Assembly (NCBI RefSeq): GCF_900103695.1
Contig: NZ_FNHF01000002.1
Span: 682,001-746,000, forward strand
Reading direction: 5' to 3'
Source: Sediminibacillus halophilus
GTDB lineage: Bacteria > Bacillota > Bacilli > Bacillales > Amphibacillaceae
DNA length: 64,000 nucleotides
Shown here piece after piece: positions 34,010 to 41,790 of this stretch. The notes below the pieces were generated by a model that was not told the origin of the DNA, searched no databases, and worked only from the letters and a program-made list of their open reading frames with translations. Made by a program: the position numbers and the translations under genes. The stretch's first letter is position 1; each line of letters opens with the position of its first letter.

Positions 34010-34754
34010 TCACTTGACTGCTTTCCAAATTGTCCAGCGGTCTTTTTCGATTATGGGCTGATTGGATGGCAAGGATTGATCCACGTAGTTAACAAGTTGC
34101 TTTAACTCCTGATTATTGAGTTCATGCAAAATACTTCTCCCCGTTCTATTACGCAAATCATCCAGCAGCTGGTGTTTCGTGTCGAACTCTTGTCTTGTTT
34201 CCCACAACTTTACTTCTTCAATAGAATGAAATCCAGCATCAATTAGGCTGCTTGTGACTGCCTGGGTTGAGTGACGCCGCTTCCTCTCTATATCCTGCAA
34301 CCGTGGGAATAGTTCAAACAAATACCCTCTGACATGATATTCACTGCCTATTTGAAAACAATCTTCTGGTGTTCGATCTTGGACAACGAAATAGCCATTT
34401 GGCTCTAGAATACGATAAGCCTCTTGAAAACAAGCATCCAAATCCGTTAAATGATGGATCAAGGCCCTTCAAGCACCAAATCACATTGTTCGCTATGTAA
34501 TTCAGTTCGCAAAGCGTCCCCCTTTCGAAAAGCAACATTCGAATACTCTCTACAATTTTCCTTTGCACCTTCCAACATGGCTTCTGAGTAGTCAACTCCG
34601 ATGACGAAATTCGTCCCCGAATATCCACTGCTAGTGAAACACTTTCAATAGGTACAAGACTCTCCATCGTTTTACTCCAAGAAGTATCAGCATGTCTCGA
34701 GGTATAAGCATGTCGGTTACTACTGTCATGAAAATCAATCCCCATCTCCCTCAT
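34010..34754 (-). pseudogene. Class I SAM-dependent methyltransferase gene, motif I deleted and frameshifted
   Basis: Three reading frames together resemble one methyltransferase. From ATG 34754: MREMGIDFHDSSNRHAYTSR up to LAVDI. Then the glycine-rich SAM motif (expected GCGGG plus about ten residues) is missing. Reading resumes in another frame at TNFVIGVDYSEAMLEGAKEN and CDLVLEG, which stops. A third frame continues LIHHLTDLDACFQEAYRILEPNGYF to the end at 34010. So there is a short deletion in motif I and a second 1-bp shift. Loss of motif I would abolish SAM binding, making this the most convincing true pseudogene of the region. Confidence 0.8.
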
Positions 34755-34760
34755 CCTCCC

Positions 34761-35223
34761 CTAAATATCCTTAAAAAATTCAGTTATTTCTGGTTTGTTA
34801 CCAGCCTGTTTATAATTCATCCTTTGATAAAAGACTTTCGTTCCACTCCAGGCTTTATTTGTTTCCAGCACAATTTTTTGATAATCAAGGAGTTTAGCCC
34901 TTTTCTCCAGGAAAGTGACCATTTCTCTGCCAAATCCTTTATTCCTGAATTTATCCAAAACCGATATTCTGACGATTCTGCCAATCCTTGTTTCCTCTTC
35001 GACTAATCCACCAGTACATACAATTAACCCTCGATATATACCAGTAAACAGGGTTCTGTCATTTCCTTGGTAATAATCCAATGGAAACAATAAGTCTTCA
35101 TTGAGTCCGTGATCGACATGTCCAAAATAATCATACAATCCTTCAAGGATAACTTGCTTGGCCATGAACTGGGTTCTGGGTTTGCAGATTTATAGGAACT
35201 ATTTTAAGATCACTTGTTTTCAT
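34761..35223 (-). pseudogene. GNAT family N-acetyltransferase gene with a 1-bp frameshift near the N-terminus
   Basis: An ATG at 35223 with GGGGGAACAG in front opens MKTSDLKIVPINLQTQNPV but stops soon after. The rest of the enzyme is in another frame: AKQVILEGLYDYFGHVDHGL to the acetyl-CoA motif KFRNKGFGREMV (R/QxxGxG) and ending FFKDI. Removing one G from CATGGCC near 35164 joins them as PVHAKQVILEGL. A frame starting at ATG 35165 alone would have no ribosome-binding site. Its stop lies 7 bp before the broken methyltransferase, so the two decayed together or the reads have errors. Confidence 0.75.
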
Positions 35224-35238
35224 CCACTGTTCCCCCTT

Positions 35239-35724
35239 TCAGCCATTCAATTCATGTTTCAAAGCTTTGATCGCTTCCATAGCCTCCGCTCTGTTCTCTT
35301 CATTGTTCCGCTCATTACGAGCGTATAGGAGGACCGGTCTGACCGACTCGATCGAGCGGCCGAATGCCTCCATCCATGAATAACGCGGAACCATCCATGT
35401 GTGGAAATGATGGGTAGTATCTTCATTGTAAAAATAATACACAAAGTCAATTCCAAGTATGTCTCTCTGTGCTTTACGAATCCTTGCAAGCAGGTCAATA
35501 TAATCCAACCGCTCCTTTTCCGTCAGTTCATCCATGCCCTTGAAATGCCGCTTGGAAGCGAGGATGACTAACCCTTTGATTGGATAGGCGACATCCTGGT
35601 GGGCATGGAAAAATTCTGTTTCGGCAATTACGCCCCCGTCTGGTTCAATTGCTCCACTGGTCAAGGCGCAGCTGAGACATTCCACTTCGACTGTCTTTCC
35701 GTTCGATAATGTAACGGTTCGCAT
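35239..35724 (-). CDS. HIT-like (histidine triad) family protein
   Basis: 161 aa. THHFHTWMVPR at about 104-114 is a degenerate histidine triad (H105, H106, H108) and matches the catalytic strand of nucleotide-phosphoester hydrolases of the HIT superfamily. CLSC near 17-20 may hold zinc. Substrate may be a diadenosine polyphosphate or nucleotide sugar; not determinable. ATG at 35724 after AAAAGGGGAAAC. It lies just upstream of the broken acetyltransferase gene. Confidence 0.75.
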   Translation of the reverse strand: MRTVTLSNGKTVEVECLSCALTSGAIEPDGGVIAETEFFHAHQDVAYPIKGLVILASKRHFKGMDELTEKERLDYIDLLARIRKAQRDILGIDFVYYFYNEDTTHHFHTWMVPRYSWMEAFGRSIESVRPVLLYARNERNNEENRAEAMEAIKALKHELNG

Positions 35725-35754
35725 TGCACGTTTCCCCTTTTATGAGAATATGTA

Positions 35755-36432
35755 TTACATTGATTCTGGCAGCTTACCCAAAGAAGGGATGATTGTTGTC
35801 AGTTCCGCCAATCCGTCAATGACAGTATCTGCTTGTGCAAGTTCTTCCTCCCGGGCAAAATCAAAATTGCAGCCGATAGACACCAAGCCATTTTGCTTAG
35901 CAGCTCTGATATCGGATAGCCTGTCACCAACCACAGCTCCATCCTCTATCCGATATTTATCGACAATCTGTTTGACTAAGTCTCCCTTATTCAACGAGTC
36001 TATTTGTTGAATACTGTATGTCTCCGTCACCCAGCGATCAAGCTGGTAAAATTCTATGATAGCGTTAAGATACTCTTTTAAACCGTTGCTTGCTATGTAA
36101 ATGCTGCAGCCCTTTTCCACCAATTGATGAAACACTTCCCCGACGTCTGGATATAGGGCTCCCTTGCCGTTTTTGATGTTCCTTATCAATTGACTAAGAA
36201 AGAAAGCATCTGTTTGTTCCCTGATAGGCTCTGGGTGATTAGGCAATAAAGTCCTCCATACTTCTGGAAGCGGCACTCCCATAATGCTACGATACTTTTC
36301 AAGTGGTGTTTCCCCGGTCCATAATGTCCTGTTCCGTAAATCTTGAAAAGTCTCTTCCAATGAAAGGGCCAAAATTCTATCCGTTTGAAATAGCGTACCA
36401 TCCATATCGAAAATAACATGTTTAATCATCAT
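35755..36432 (-). CDS. HAD-superfamily hydrolase (phosphoglycolate phosphatase-like)
   Basis: 225 aa phosphatase of HAD subfamily IA. Motif I FDMDGTLF has nucleophile D9 and acid D11; motif II is IASNGL near 118; motif III/IV region contains KGDLV and VVGDRLSDIRAA. A helical cap domain lies between. ATG at 36432 has GAGGAGGGGGA in front; the second ATG (36429) is equally possible. Likely removes phosphate from a small metabolite. Confidence 0.85.
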   Translation of the reverse strand: MMIKHVIFDMDGTLFQTDRILALSLEETFQDLRNRTLWTGETPLEKYRSIMGVPLPEVWRTLLPNHPEPIREQTDAFFLSQLIRNIKNGKGALYPDVGEVFHQLVEKGCSIYIASNGLKEYLNAIIEFYQLDRWVTETYSIQQIDSLNKGDLVKQIVDKYRIEDGAVVGDRLSDIRAAKQNGLVSIGCNFDFAREEELAQADTVIDGLAELTTIIPSLGKLPESM

Positions 36433-36476
36433 TCCCCCTCCTCACTCCCATTATTATAACATGTTCACCCCATCAC

Positions 36477-36566
36477 AGAGGGACTGACCCCAACCGGGGG
36501 ATGGGGTCAGTCCCCAAATAAAAAAGGGACAGTCCCCCATTCATACTCCGGGGTCTGTCCCTTTTT
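36477..36566. repeat. GGGACTGACCCC palindromic repeats, cluster 4 (with terminator)
   Basis: GAGGGACTGACCCC pairs with GGGGTCAGTCCCC, then AAAAAAGGGACAGTCCCCC pairs with GGGGTCTGTCCCTTTTTT. The second hairpin has A- and T-runs on both sides and is a bidirectional terminator, serving ywnB on the minus strand. Confidence 0.78.
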
Positions 36567-36578
36567 TGGTGGTTCTGT

Positions 36579-37220
36579 TTACTCTGGGTTGGAGACGACG
36601 GTGAAGCGTTCGTTTGGATGTACTGGGTTTTCTATTTCATCCAGTACAGCAATCGCAAAGTCAGGGTAGCTGACGTAGCTGTCGCCATTTGCATTTTGAA
36701 TGACCTGGTCTTTTCCTTTTTGGTAAGTACCAGTACGCTTTCCGTCCGGGTCAAAGAATGCTGCCGGGCTTAAATAAGTCCATTGAATACTGCTGGTGCT
36801 CTCTAAATCTTCAAGATTCCGGCCTGCATTTTTAGCTGTTGGCAAATAAGCGGCAGGAAAATCAGGTGTATCGAATAAGCGAGTCGTTTTCTCTTCGTCC
36901 ACAAACAAGCTTCCAGCTCCTCCTACAACGAAAAGTTTCGTATCCGGAGCACCTTTTGCTGCCTCGATCAGAACTCTTCCCGCTTCCACATGAAGGTGCT
37001 CCTCACCCGGAGACGCGTTGAATGCATTGACTACCACATCAAATGGCTTGAAGTCATCTGCTGTTAAATCAAAAATGTTTTTCTCGAGGACGGAAACCTC
37101 CGAATTGCTGATTTTTGCAGCATTTCTCACAATCGCCGTTACCTCGTGCCCTCTGTCCAGCGCCTCCTTTAAAATAAGACCGCCTGTCTTACCGCTTGCG
37201 CCAATAATACCGATTTTCAT
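36579..37220 (-). CDS. ywnB: NAD(P)-binding oxidoreductase, YwnB-like (atypical SDR)
   Basis: 213 aa atypical short-chain dehydrogenase of the NmrA/YwnB group. Rossmann motif MKIGIIGASGKTGGLI at the N-terminus (GxxGxxG); the middle has VVNAFNASPGEEHLH and LFVVGGAGSLFVD, highly typical of YwnB-like proteins. ATG at 37220 after AGGAGGG. Divergently encoded from a YwnA-like Rrf2 regulator, the same gene pair as in Bacillus subtilis. Reaction unknown, perhaps quinone or NADPH handling under stress. Two dyad operators lie in the shared control region. Confidence 0.85.
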   Translation of the reverse strand: MKIGIIGASGKTGGLILKEALDRGHEVTAIVRNAAKISNSEVSVLEKNIFDLTADDFKPFDVVVNAFNASPGEEHLHVEAGRVLIEAAKGAPDTKLFVVGGAGSLFVDEEKTTRLFDTPDFPAAYLPTAKNAGRNLEDLESTSSIQWTYLSPAAFFDPDGKRTGTYQKGKDQVIQNANGDSYVSYPDFAIAVLDEIENPVHPNERFTVVSNPE

Positions 37221-37249
37221 GCGAATCCCTCCTGAACTATTAAATAAAA

Positions 37250-37292
37250 CATGTAATACAGCTGGTTACATGTAATCATTTTAGTTACACGT
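37250..37292. promoter_or_regulatory. Candidate YwnA operators, ywnB side
   Basis: ACATGTAA-n9-TTACATGT (37250-37273) is a perfect dyad, followed by an overlapping CATGTAATCATTTTAGTTAC variant ending near 37290. Core element TGTAAT/ATTACA. Confidence 0.6.
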
Positions 37293-37343
37293 TCCACATA
37301 AGTCAACTGAAAGGGTTTCTTCGCATGATTGGGTGCTTTGCGG

Positions 37344-37378
37344 TATAATCTACTTGTAATCAATTTAATTACATGAGT
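37344..37378 (+). promoter_or_regulatory. ywnA promoter -10 and operator
   Basis: TATAAT (37344-37349) is followed at once by CTTGTAAT-n7-ATTACATGAG (37353-37377), the same TGTAAT/ATTACA dyad as on the ywnB side. Binding here would repress ywnA itself. Confidence 0.58.
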
Positions 37379-37409
37379 GATTTGTATTATTCAAGGTAGG
37401 TGACGAGAA

Positions 37410-37844
37410 ATGTCCATCAGCAGCCGCTTTGCTGTAGGTGTCCATATATTAGCACTGCTGGAAGTCAATAAAGGGGAAGCAAACTCCTCCGAATTTATTG
37501 CGGCCAGTGTCAATACCAATCCCGCTGTTATCCGGAAAATCATCGGCATGTTAAAAAAAGCTGGACTGGTCAACGTCCGTCCAGGAATTGCCGGCGCACA
37601 ACCGGCAAAGAATCTTTCGGAAATCACCCTGCACGATGTTTATAAAGCTGTCCAGGTTGTACAGGAAAAAGAACTTTTCAGTGTTCATGACCAACCGAAC
37701 CCTGATTGTACGGTGGGCAGAAACATCCAGGATACGATTACACCGATGTTTTCGGCAGCCGAACAAGCCATGGAAAAAGCCCTGGACAATGTGACCATTT
37801 CTGATGTGGTGGACGATATTTTGCGGAAGGAAGCTGTGCAATAA
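37410..37844 (+). CDS. ywnA: Rrf2 family transcriptional regulator, YwnA-like
   Basis: 144 aa winged-helix repressor of the Rrf2 family. It opens MSISSRFAVGVHILALLEVN and has the recognition region EFIAASVNTNPAVIRKIIGMLKKAGLV. Unlike Fe-S members it shows only one cysteine (NPDCTVG), as in YwnA, so a cluster is unlikely and single-thiol or ligand sensing is possible. ATG at 37410 follows AGGTGACGAGAA. Divergent from ywnB, with shared dyads between them, so it most likely controls ywnB and itself. Confidence 0.85.
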   Translation: MSISSRFAVGVHILALLEVNKGEANSSEFIAASVNTNPAVIRKIIGMLKKAGLVNVRPGIAGAQPAKNLSEITLHDVYKAVQVVQEKELFSVHDQPNPDCTVGRNIQDTITPMFSAAEQAMEKALDNVTISDVVDDILRKEAVQ

Positions 37845-37852
37845 AAATCTCC

Positions 37853-37895
37853 AACGAAGCGTATCTCCATTTTTGGTTGGATACGCTTCGTTTTC
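37853..37895 (+). terminator. Terminator of ywnA
   Basis: AACGAAGCGTATC and GATACGCTTCGTT, a perfect 13-base stem, then TTTC. Confidence 0.82.
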
Positions 37896-38204
37896 TACTG
37901 CCGAAGTGCGAACACCATCACCGAAACCCCCGATCAAACATATGCCCGCCTCCAGCCAATCATAGAGATTCGATGTTTTTCTGTCGATACCCCATTCCCA
38001 TAAAAAAGAAAGAACAAAAAAACGCCTCCATAAGCAGCGATACCCTTCCTAATATTCGGAAATTTTGAAAGGTCGCATGACTCTATACAAAGACACCTCA
38101 GTAGTAAGGCTTCCCTTCTCTCAACCATAACCAGATCAAATACCCTCGATTTCTGCTATACCGGCTTATATAAATGAAAAAAACCATGAAAATTTGCGAG
38201 CAAA

Positions 38205-38563
38205 TCAAATAGAAAAGTTGACGGAAAGCAATACAATAGTATAACCAATCAACAGAAGGAAAAAGGAGATACTGATCGTGCAAAACTGAAAATATAATGT
38301 CCACTGATAAACACTTCGCTGCCCTTTATTATCATCCATTGCCTTTGCAGCCATCAGATTAATATAGATTAACCCTGCAGAAAATAACAGGACGGAAACT
38401 AAAGGAAATAGAATGGGAGCAACAAGTGTCAGTTCACCGCTTATGTAATAAAATGGTATTCCTAACCAAAAGGATATAAAAAGGCCATCAAAGTAATCAC
38501 CGCTATTACCAAAAATATATTTTCCTTCGCTACTTTCAACCAAATGAACAATGGTCTTTCCAT
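38205..38563 (-). pseudogene. Small membrane protein gene with a frameshift in a T-run
   Basis: ATG 38563 has an excellent GGAGGTGA in front and opens MERPLFIWLKVAKENIFLV, but stops after 33 codons. The rest, SFWLGIPFYYISGELTLVAP through two more hydrophobic segments to LLSVNFSI, is in the next frame. One extra T in TTTTT near 38490 would join them into a four-segment membrane protein of about 119 aa. A frame beginning at TTG 38543 has no ribosome-binding site. Family unknown (C-terminal RSVYQWTLYFQF looks DUF4231-like only superficially). Confidence 0.68.
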
Positions 38564-38633
38564 CCTGTCACCTCCCGCATACTCTTATCTAACTAAAAGT
38601 CTTCCACTCAATTAATAAAGTTAGTTTATTCAA

Positions 38634-38681
38634 TGTACAAAGTGACAAAATTCCGTTATACTACTAGTGAAAGCATTTACA
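38634..38681 (+). promoter_or_regulatory. Promoter and cre site of the GH43 gene
   Basis: TGTACA (38634-38639), 17 bp, TATACT (38657-38662). TGAAAGCATTTACA (38668-38681) matches the cre consensus except that the central CG is CA. The position right after the -10 box predicts CcpA repression. Confidence 0.6.
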
Positions 38682-38700
38682 TTTGATGGAGGGATAAAGT

Positions 38701-39690
38701 ATGACGGAAAACGTTAAACCCAATCAACCTTTGGTAACGCATATTTTTACTGCAGATCCTTCTGCACACGTTTTTGAGGGAAAGGTATATATTTATCCTT
38801 CACACGATTTGGATCATAACGAACCTTCCAACGATAATGGCGATCAATATAAAATGAAGGATTACCATGTATTGTCTTTGGAAGATATGAACAGCCCGTG
38901 TGTAGATCACGGCCAAGCGCTTCACGTAGATGACATCCCATGGGCAAGTCGGCAGCTTTGGGCGCCAGACGCGGCTTATAAAAACAACACCTATTACTTG
39001 TTTTTCCCCGCCAGAGATCACGACGGCATCTTCCGCATCGGTGTTGCGACAAGTGCCAATCCTGCAGGACCATTCAAAGCCGAGGAAAACTACATACCTG
39101 GAAGCTTCAGCATCGACCCCGCTGTTTTTGTTGATGACGACGACAAAGCGTATGTCTATTTCGGCGGGCTTTGGGGAGGACAGTTGGAAAAATGGCAGAC
39201 CGGTACATTCAAGCCGGATGCTGAGGGTCCCGATCCATCCGAACCAGCATTGGGACCAATCGTCGCAGAATTAAGCGACGATATGCTTACCTTTAGACAG
39301 GAGCCAAAAGAAATTTCCATCGTGGACGAAAATGGCAATCCTATTCTCGCACGTGATGAAGACCGCAGGTATTTCGAAGGTCCGTGGGTTCATAAATACA
39401 ATGGACTTTACTACCTTTCTTACTCAACCGGAACGACCCACAAAATCGTATATGCTGTAAGCGAAAATCCCGAGGGACCATTCGAATTCAAAGGTACAAT
39501 CCTAAAACCGGTCACTGGATGGACAACCCACCATTCGATTGTACAGTTCCGGGATAAATGGTATTTGTTTTACCATGATTGTTCGTTGTCTGATGGCGTA
39601 GACCATAAGCGCTCCGTTAAGTTTACAGAATTGAAATACAACGAGGATGGAACGATTCAAACAATTGATCCTTATGGTGATCAAGTATAG
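38701..39690 (+). CDS. GH43 family glycoside hydrolase (beta-xylosidase/alpha-arabinofuranosidase type)
   Basis: 329 aa five-bladed beta-propeller enzyme without a signal peptide, hence cytoplasmic. The three catalytic acids are visible: base D19 in TADPSAHVF, pKa-tuning D near 138 in FSIDPAVFVDDD, and acid E near 226 in YFEGPWVHK. Removes xylose or arabinose from imported oligosaccharides; the exact sugar is undecided. ATG at 38701 behind GGAGGGATAA. Single-gene unit with cre control, so it serves carbon scavenging when glucose is low. No transporter is adjacent. Confidence 0.9.
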   Translation: MTENVKPNQPLVTHIFTADPSAHVFEGKVYIYPSHDLDHNEPSNDNGDQYKMKDYHVLSLEDMNSPCVDHGQALHVDDIPWASRQLWAPDAAYKNNTYYLFFPARDHDGIFRIGVATSANPAGPFKAEENYIPGSFSIDPAVFVDDDDKAYVYFGGLWGGQLEKWQTGTFKPDAEGPDPSEPALGPIVAELSDDMLTFRQEPKEISIVDENGNPILARDEDRRYFEGPWVHKYNGLYYLSYSTGTTHKIVYAVSENPEGPFEFKGTILKPVTGWTTHHSIVQFRDKWYLFYHDCSLSDGVDHKRSVKFTELKYNEDGTIQTIDPYGDQV

Positions 39691-39697
39691 AAAGCAG

Positions 39698-39728
39698 CCG
39701 GCTTCTTCAAAGGAGCCGGTTATTTTTT
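39698..39728 (+). terminator. Terminator of the GH43 gene
   Basis: CCGGCT and AGCCGG close the stem, followed by TTATTTTTT. Confidence 0.78.
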
Positions 39729-39756
39729 GCCTTCTCTTATTCAAAGATGTTCAACG

Positions 39757-40239
39757 TCAGTCAGTAAACAGCCCTCTTCTGATCAAGTTCGCAGTAACAG
39801 GTTGCCTTCCTAATTCTCTCGACCAAACAGACAACTGGCCTATATGGTGTATTTCATGGGCAATGACATGGCGCATAATCTCACCATGCGTAAAGCTTAC
39901 TGTTTTCCCGTCGACATCCGTTTCCGAAAAAAGACGGGCCTCCATTTCGTTTGTCCAATTAGCTACGAATGGTTCGACTTCCCTGTGAAGTTTTTCTGAA
40001 AGCTCTCTAACTTTATTTAAACTGTTATACTTCTCAAAGGATAGATTTTTCTGCTCCCGATCGCCTCTTAAATCTAAAATAATCCAGCTGTGCTCGACCT
40101 CTATGATATGGAATAACGTGTATAAGATACTCCCAACGCCTCCAACTCGTTTTTTCAACAACTCTTCTTCTGGAACATTTTCACACCAATTAAACCAGTC
40201 ATCACGAACTTGCCAGTTGTATTGGAATAATTTTTCCAT
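39757..40239 (-). CDS. DinB family protein (YjoA-like)
   Basis: 160 aa four-helix bundle with a candidate metal triad: H in LFHIIEVEH (about 43-48) and the pair HEIHHIG near 131-136. It opens LFQYNWQVRDDWFNWCENVP, typical of the DinB proteins of Bacillus that may be bacillithiol-dependent transferases. ATG at 40239 follows GGGAGGCC. Single gene. Confidence 0.82.
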   Translation of the reverse strand: MEKLFQYNWQVRDDWFNWCENVPEEELLKKRVGGVGSILYTLFHIIEVEHSWIILDLRGDREQKNLSFEKYNSLNKVRELSEKLHREVEPFVANWTNEMEARLFSETDVDGKTVSFTHGEIMRHVIAHEIHHIGQLSVWSRELGRQPVTANLIRRGLFTD

Positions 40240-40400
40240 AGCGAGGCCTCCCTAACATCCATTCGGATGAGTTTTCTAATCGAGAATAATTTTTATAACT
40301 GCTTTGTAACATCTTGGAAAGCAACACATATTGCACTAATCCTTCAGTTTTCTAACTGTTTTTTCGAATCCAATCAATCTTACTTTGTAAAACCTACTCC

Positions 40401-40427
40401 CCCCCTTTAATTCTTCATAAAGGGAGG
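40401..40427 (-). terminator. Hairpin after the heptad-repeat frame
   Basis: CCCCCTTTA and TAAAGGGAGG form a stem immediately after the stop codon at 40428. There is no clear T-run on the minus strand, so termination is uncertain. Confidence 0.4.
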
Positions 40428-40541
40428 TCAATCCTGCTGCCTTTCGGGGTATCTCCAGCAGAGTTGATCTTCTTTTGCAGTTAATTGATCTACTTCGCGA
40501 GTCATTTGATCATCTTCGATCGTAAGTTGATCATCTTTCAA
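40428..40541 (-). CDS. Possible 37-aa heptad-repeat peptide downstream of ykkD
   Basis: A frame from TTG 40541 to TGA 40428 directly after ykkD reads MKDDQLTIEDDQMTREVDQL then TAKEDQLCWRYPERQQD. DQL or DQM recurs every seven residues, the signature of a short coiled coil. A weak GAGAGAAAG lies upstream. On the DNA it is an exact 21-bp tandem array. Either a real small peptide read with the guanidinium exporter, a remnant of a longer coiled-coil gene, or a repeat without product. Confidence 0.35.
   Translation of the reverse strand: MKDDQLTIEDDQMTREVDQLTAKEDQLCWRYPERQQD
40464..40534. repeat. Exact 21-bp-period tandem repeat (four units)
   Basis: TTGATC occurs at 40464, 40485, 40506 and 40527, exactly 21 bp apart, each followed by a (T/A)CTTC(T/G)-like stretch. 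The period equals seven codons. Confidence 0.8.
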
Positions 40542-40572
40542 CTACTTTCTCTCTCAGTTAAACCACCTTCCG

Positions 40573-40887
40573 TCAAGACACCAACTTCAACCCTATCACA
40601 GCACCCAAAATCATAATGATGAACAAGACCCGCTTCCAGTGTTTTGATTCTCCATATAAAACCATTCCAGTTATCGCACCACCTGCCGCGCCTATCCCTG
40701 TCCAGATAGCATAAGCGGTTCCCATCGGCAAAGCTTGCAAAGCATAAGCAAGGAAGAGAAAGCTTCCGGCAAACCCAACTATCAGCAAGGCAAATGGCTG
40801 CCAGCTATGATCTTTGTGCAATTTATTGATCATGGTGACGCCAAACATTTCAAACAGTCCTGCTACTACCAGTGCTATCCATGCCAT
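40573..40887 (-). CDS. ykkD: SMR family guanidinium exporter subunit YkkD
   Basis: 104 aa, four membrane helices, small multidrug resistance family. The membrane-embedded glutamate is in VAGLFEMFGVTM near 13, and GTAYAIWTGIGAAGG near 55-69 is the SMR/Gdx core. It forms an obligate heterodimer with YkkC in Bacillus and pumps guanidinium out with protons. The ATG at 40887 overlaps the YkkC stop codon (TGATG). Under the guanidine-I riboswitch upstream of ykkC. Confidence 0.9.
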   Translation of the reverse strand: MAWIALVVAGLFEMFGVTMINKLHKDHSWQPFALLIVGFAGSFLFLAYALQALPMGTAYAIWTGIGAAGGAITGMVLYGESKHWKRVLFIIMILGAVIGLKLVS

Positions 40888-41222
40888 CAAGCTTCCTCTC
40901 CTTTCTGTTCATCTTCTACCAACTTCAAACCAATGACGCCTGCTAACAGAACGGCGATTAACAAAATCTTTTCCAGTTTAAACGGTTCGCCAAAAAAGAC
41001 GATATCGGATAACACAGTCCCGACAGTACCAAGACCGACAAAGACGGCATAAGCGCTGCCAACCGGAAGCTTCTCCCCTGATTTCACTAGCAGATAAAAA
41101 CTAATGACGATCGCTAAAACAGTCCCTGCCCAAGTCCAAAGATTATCAGCGTGCTTCAAGCCAACCACCCAGCATACTTCAAAAAATGCCGCTATGATTA
41201 CCTTCATCCATTCTTGATTCAA
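40887..41222 (-). CDS. ykkC: SMR family guanidinium exporter subunit YkkC
   Basis: 111 aa from TTG 41222, which has TAGGAGGAA six bases ahead; longer frames would read through the riboswitch. Four membrane helices, with the key glutamate in [15 protein letters not shown] near 14 and [15 protein letters not shown] near 60. The acidic C-terminus EDEQKGEEA lies in the cytoplasm. First gene of the ykkC-ykkD pair; same order and lengths as in Bacillus subtilis. Transcribed only when guanidine fills the riboswitch. Confidence 0.9.
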   Translation of the reverse strand: MNQEWMKVIIAAFFEVCWVVGLKHADNLWTWAGTVLAIVISFYLLVKSGEKLPVGSAYAVFVGLGTVGTVLSDIVFFGEPFKLEKILLIAVLLAGVIGLKLVEDEQKGEEA

Positions 41223-41258
41223 TACGATTCCTCCTAGTTGCGTGTTCCCTTCCCAATA

Positions 41259-41306
41259 CAAAAAAGCCCGGAAGATAACTGAATTGACAGTACCTCCCGG
41301 GCTTTT
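41259..41306 (-). terminator. Expression-platform terminator of the guanidine-I riboswitch
   Basis: On the minus strand AAAAGCCCGG and CCGGGCTTTTTT pair. The left arm is also the last helix of the aptamer, so ligand binding and termination exclude each other. Confidence 0.85.
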
Positions 41307-41385
41307 ATCCCTCCGTGTCACAGCAAGGATGCTGTGTGTTTTCTCTCGGACCATGCCGGCAAACATGCCGCGGAACCCTAGAAAA
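41293..41385 (-). ncRNA. Guanidine-I (ykkC) riboswitch
   Basis: The conserved blocks appear in order on the minus strand: CTAGGGTTCCG (41371-41381), GGTCCGAGAGAAAAC, a variable hairpin CACAGCATCCTTGCTGTG, then ACGGAGGGATAAAAGCCCGG and GAGG. These match the known ykkC core very closely. The aptamer frees ykkCD transcription when guanidinium binds. Confidence 0.93.
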
Positions 41386-41547
41386 CAAAATAACTATAAT
41401 GTTGCACTCATTTTACCAGACTTGTTCCATAAAAACAAAATAGCAGGGATGATACATCCTCCCCACACTTTAATTGTCATCACGTGTACTCCAGTATCGG
41501 ATTAGCTAGCAAAAAGGCCCGATTCCAGTCCCAAAAAAATGTGGAAA

Positions 41548-41781
41548 CTACAGTTTTTCTTCAGTATGGTCTCCTTCTTCCTCTATATACTCCAAAATAT
41601 CTCCAGGCTGGCAATCCAGGGCTCTGCAAATCCCTTCCAACGTGGAAAAACGGACTGCTTTTGCCTTTCCATTCTTCAGGATGGAAAGATTCGCCATGGT
41701 AATGCCCACTTTTTCGGAAAGTTCTGTGACGCTCATTTTCCGTTTAGCCAGCATCACATCGATGCGAATGACAATCGCCAT
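41548..41781 (-). CDS. XRE/Cro-type HTH regulator (YozG-like)
   Basis: 77 aa single-domain helix-turn-helix protein. MAIVIRIDVMLAKRKMSVTELSEKVGITMANLSILKNGK contains the HTH, and STLEGICRALDCQPGDILEY is the family ending. ATG at 41781 behind GAGGTGAAAAG. It follows a DUF2975 membrane protein by 9 bp, the standard yoaS-yozG-like pair. The palindrome at 42309 is probably its operator. Confidence 0.85.
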   Translation of the reverse strand: MAIVIRIDVMLAKRKMSVTELSEKVGITMANLSILKNGKAKAVRFSTLEGICRALDCQPGDILEYIEEEGDHTEEKL

Positions 41782-41790
41782 CTTTTCACC

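Noticed and set aside
40890-41366. Long YkkC frame of 159 codons
   Set aside because: Its first 48 codons are the guanidine riboswitch and terminator.
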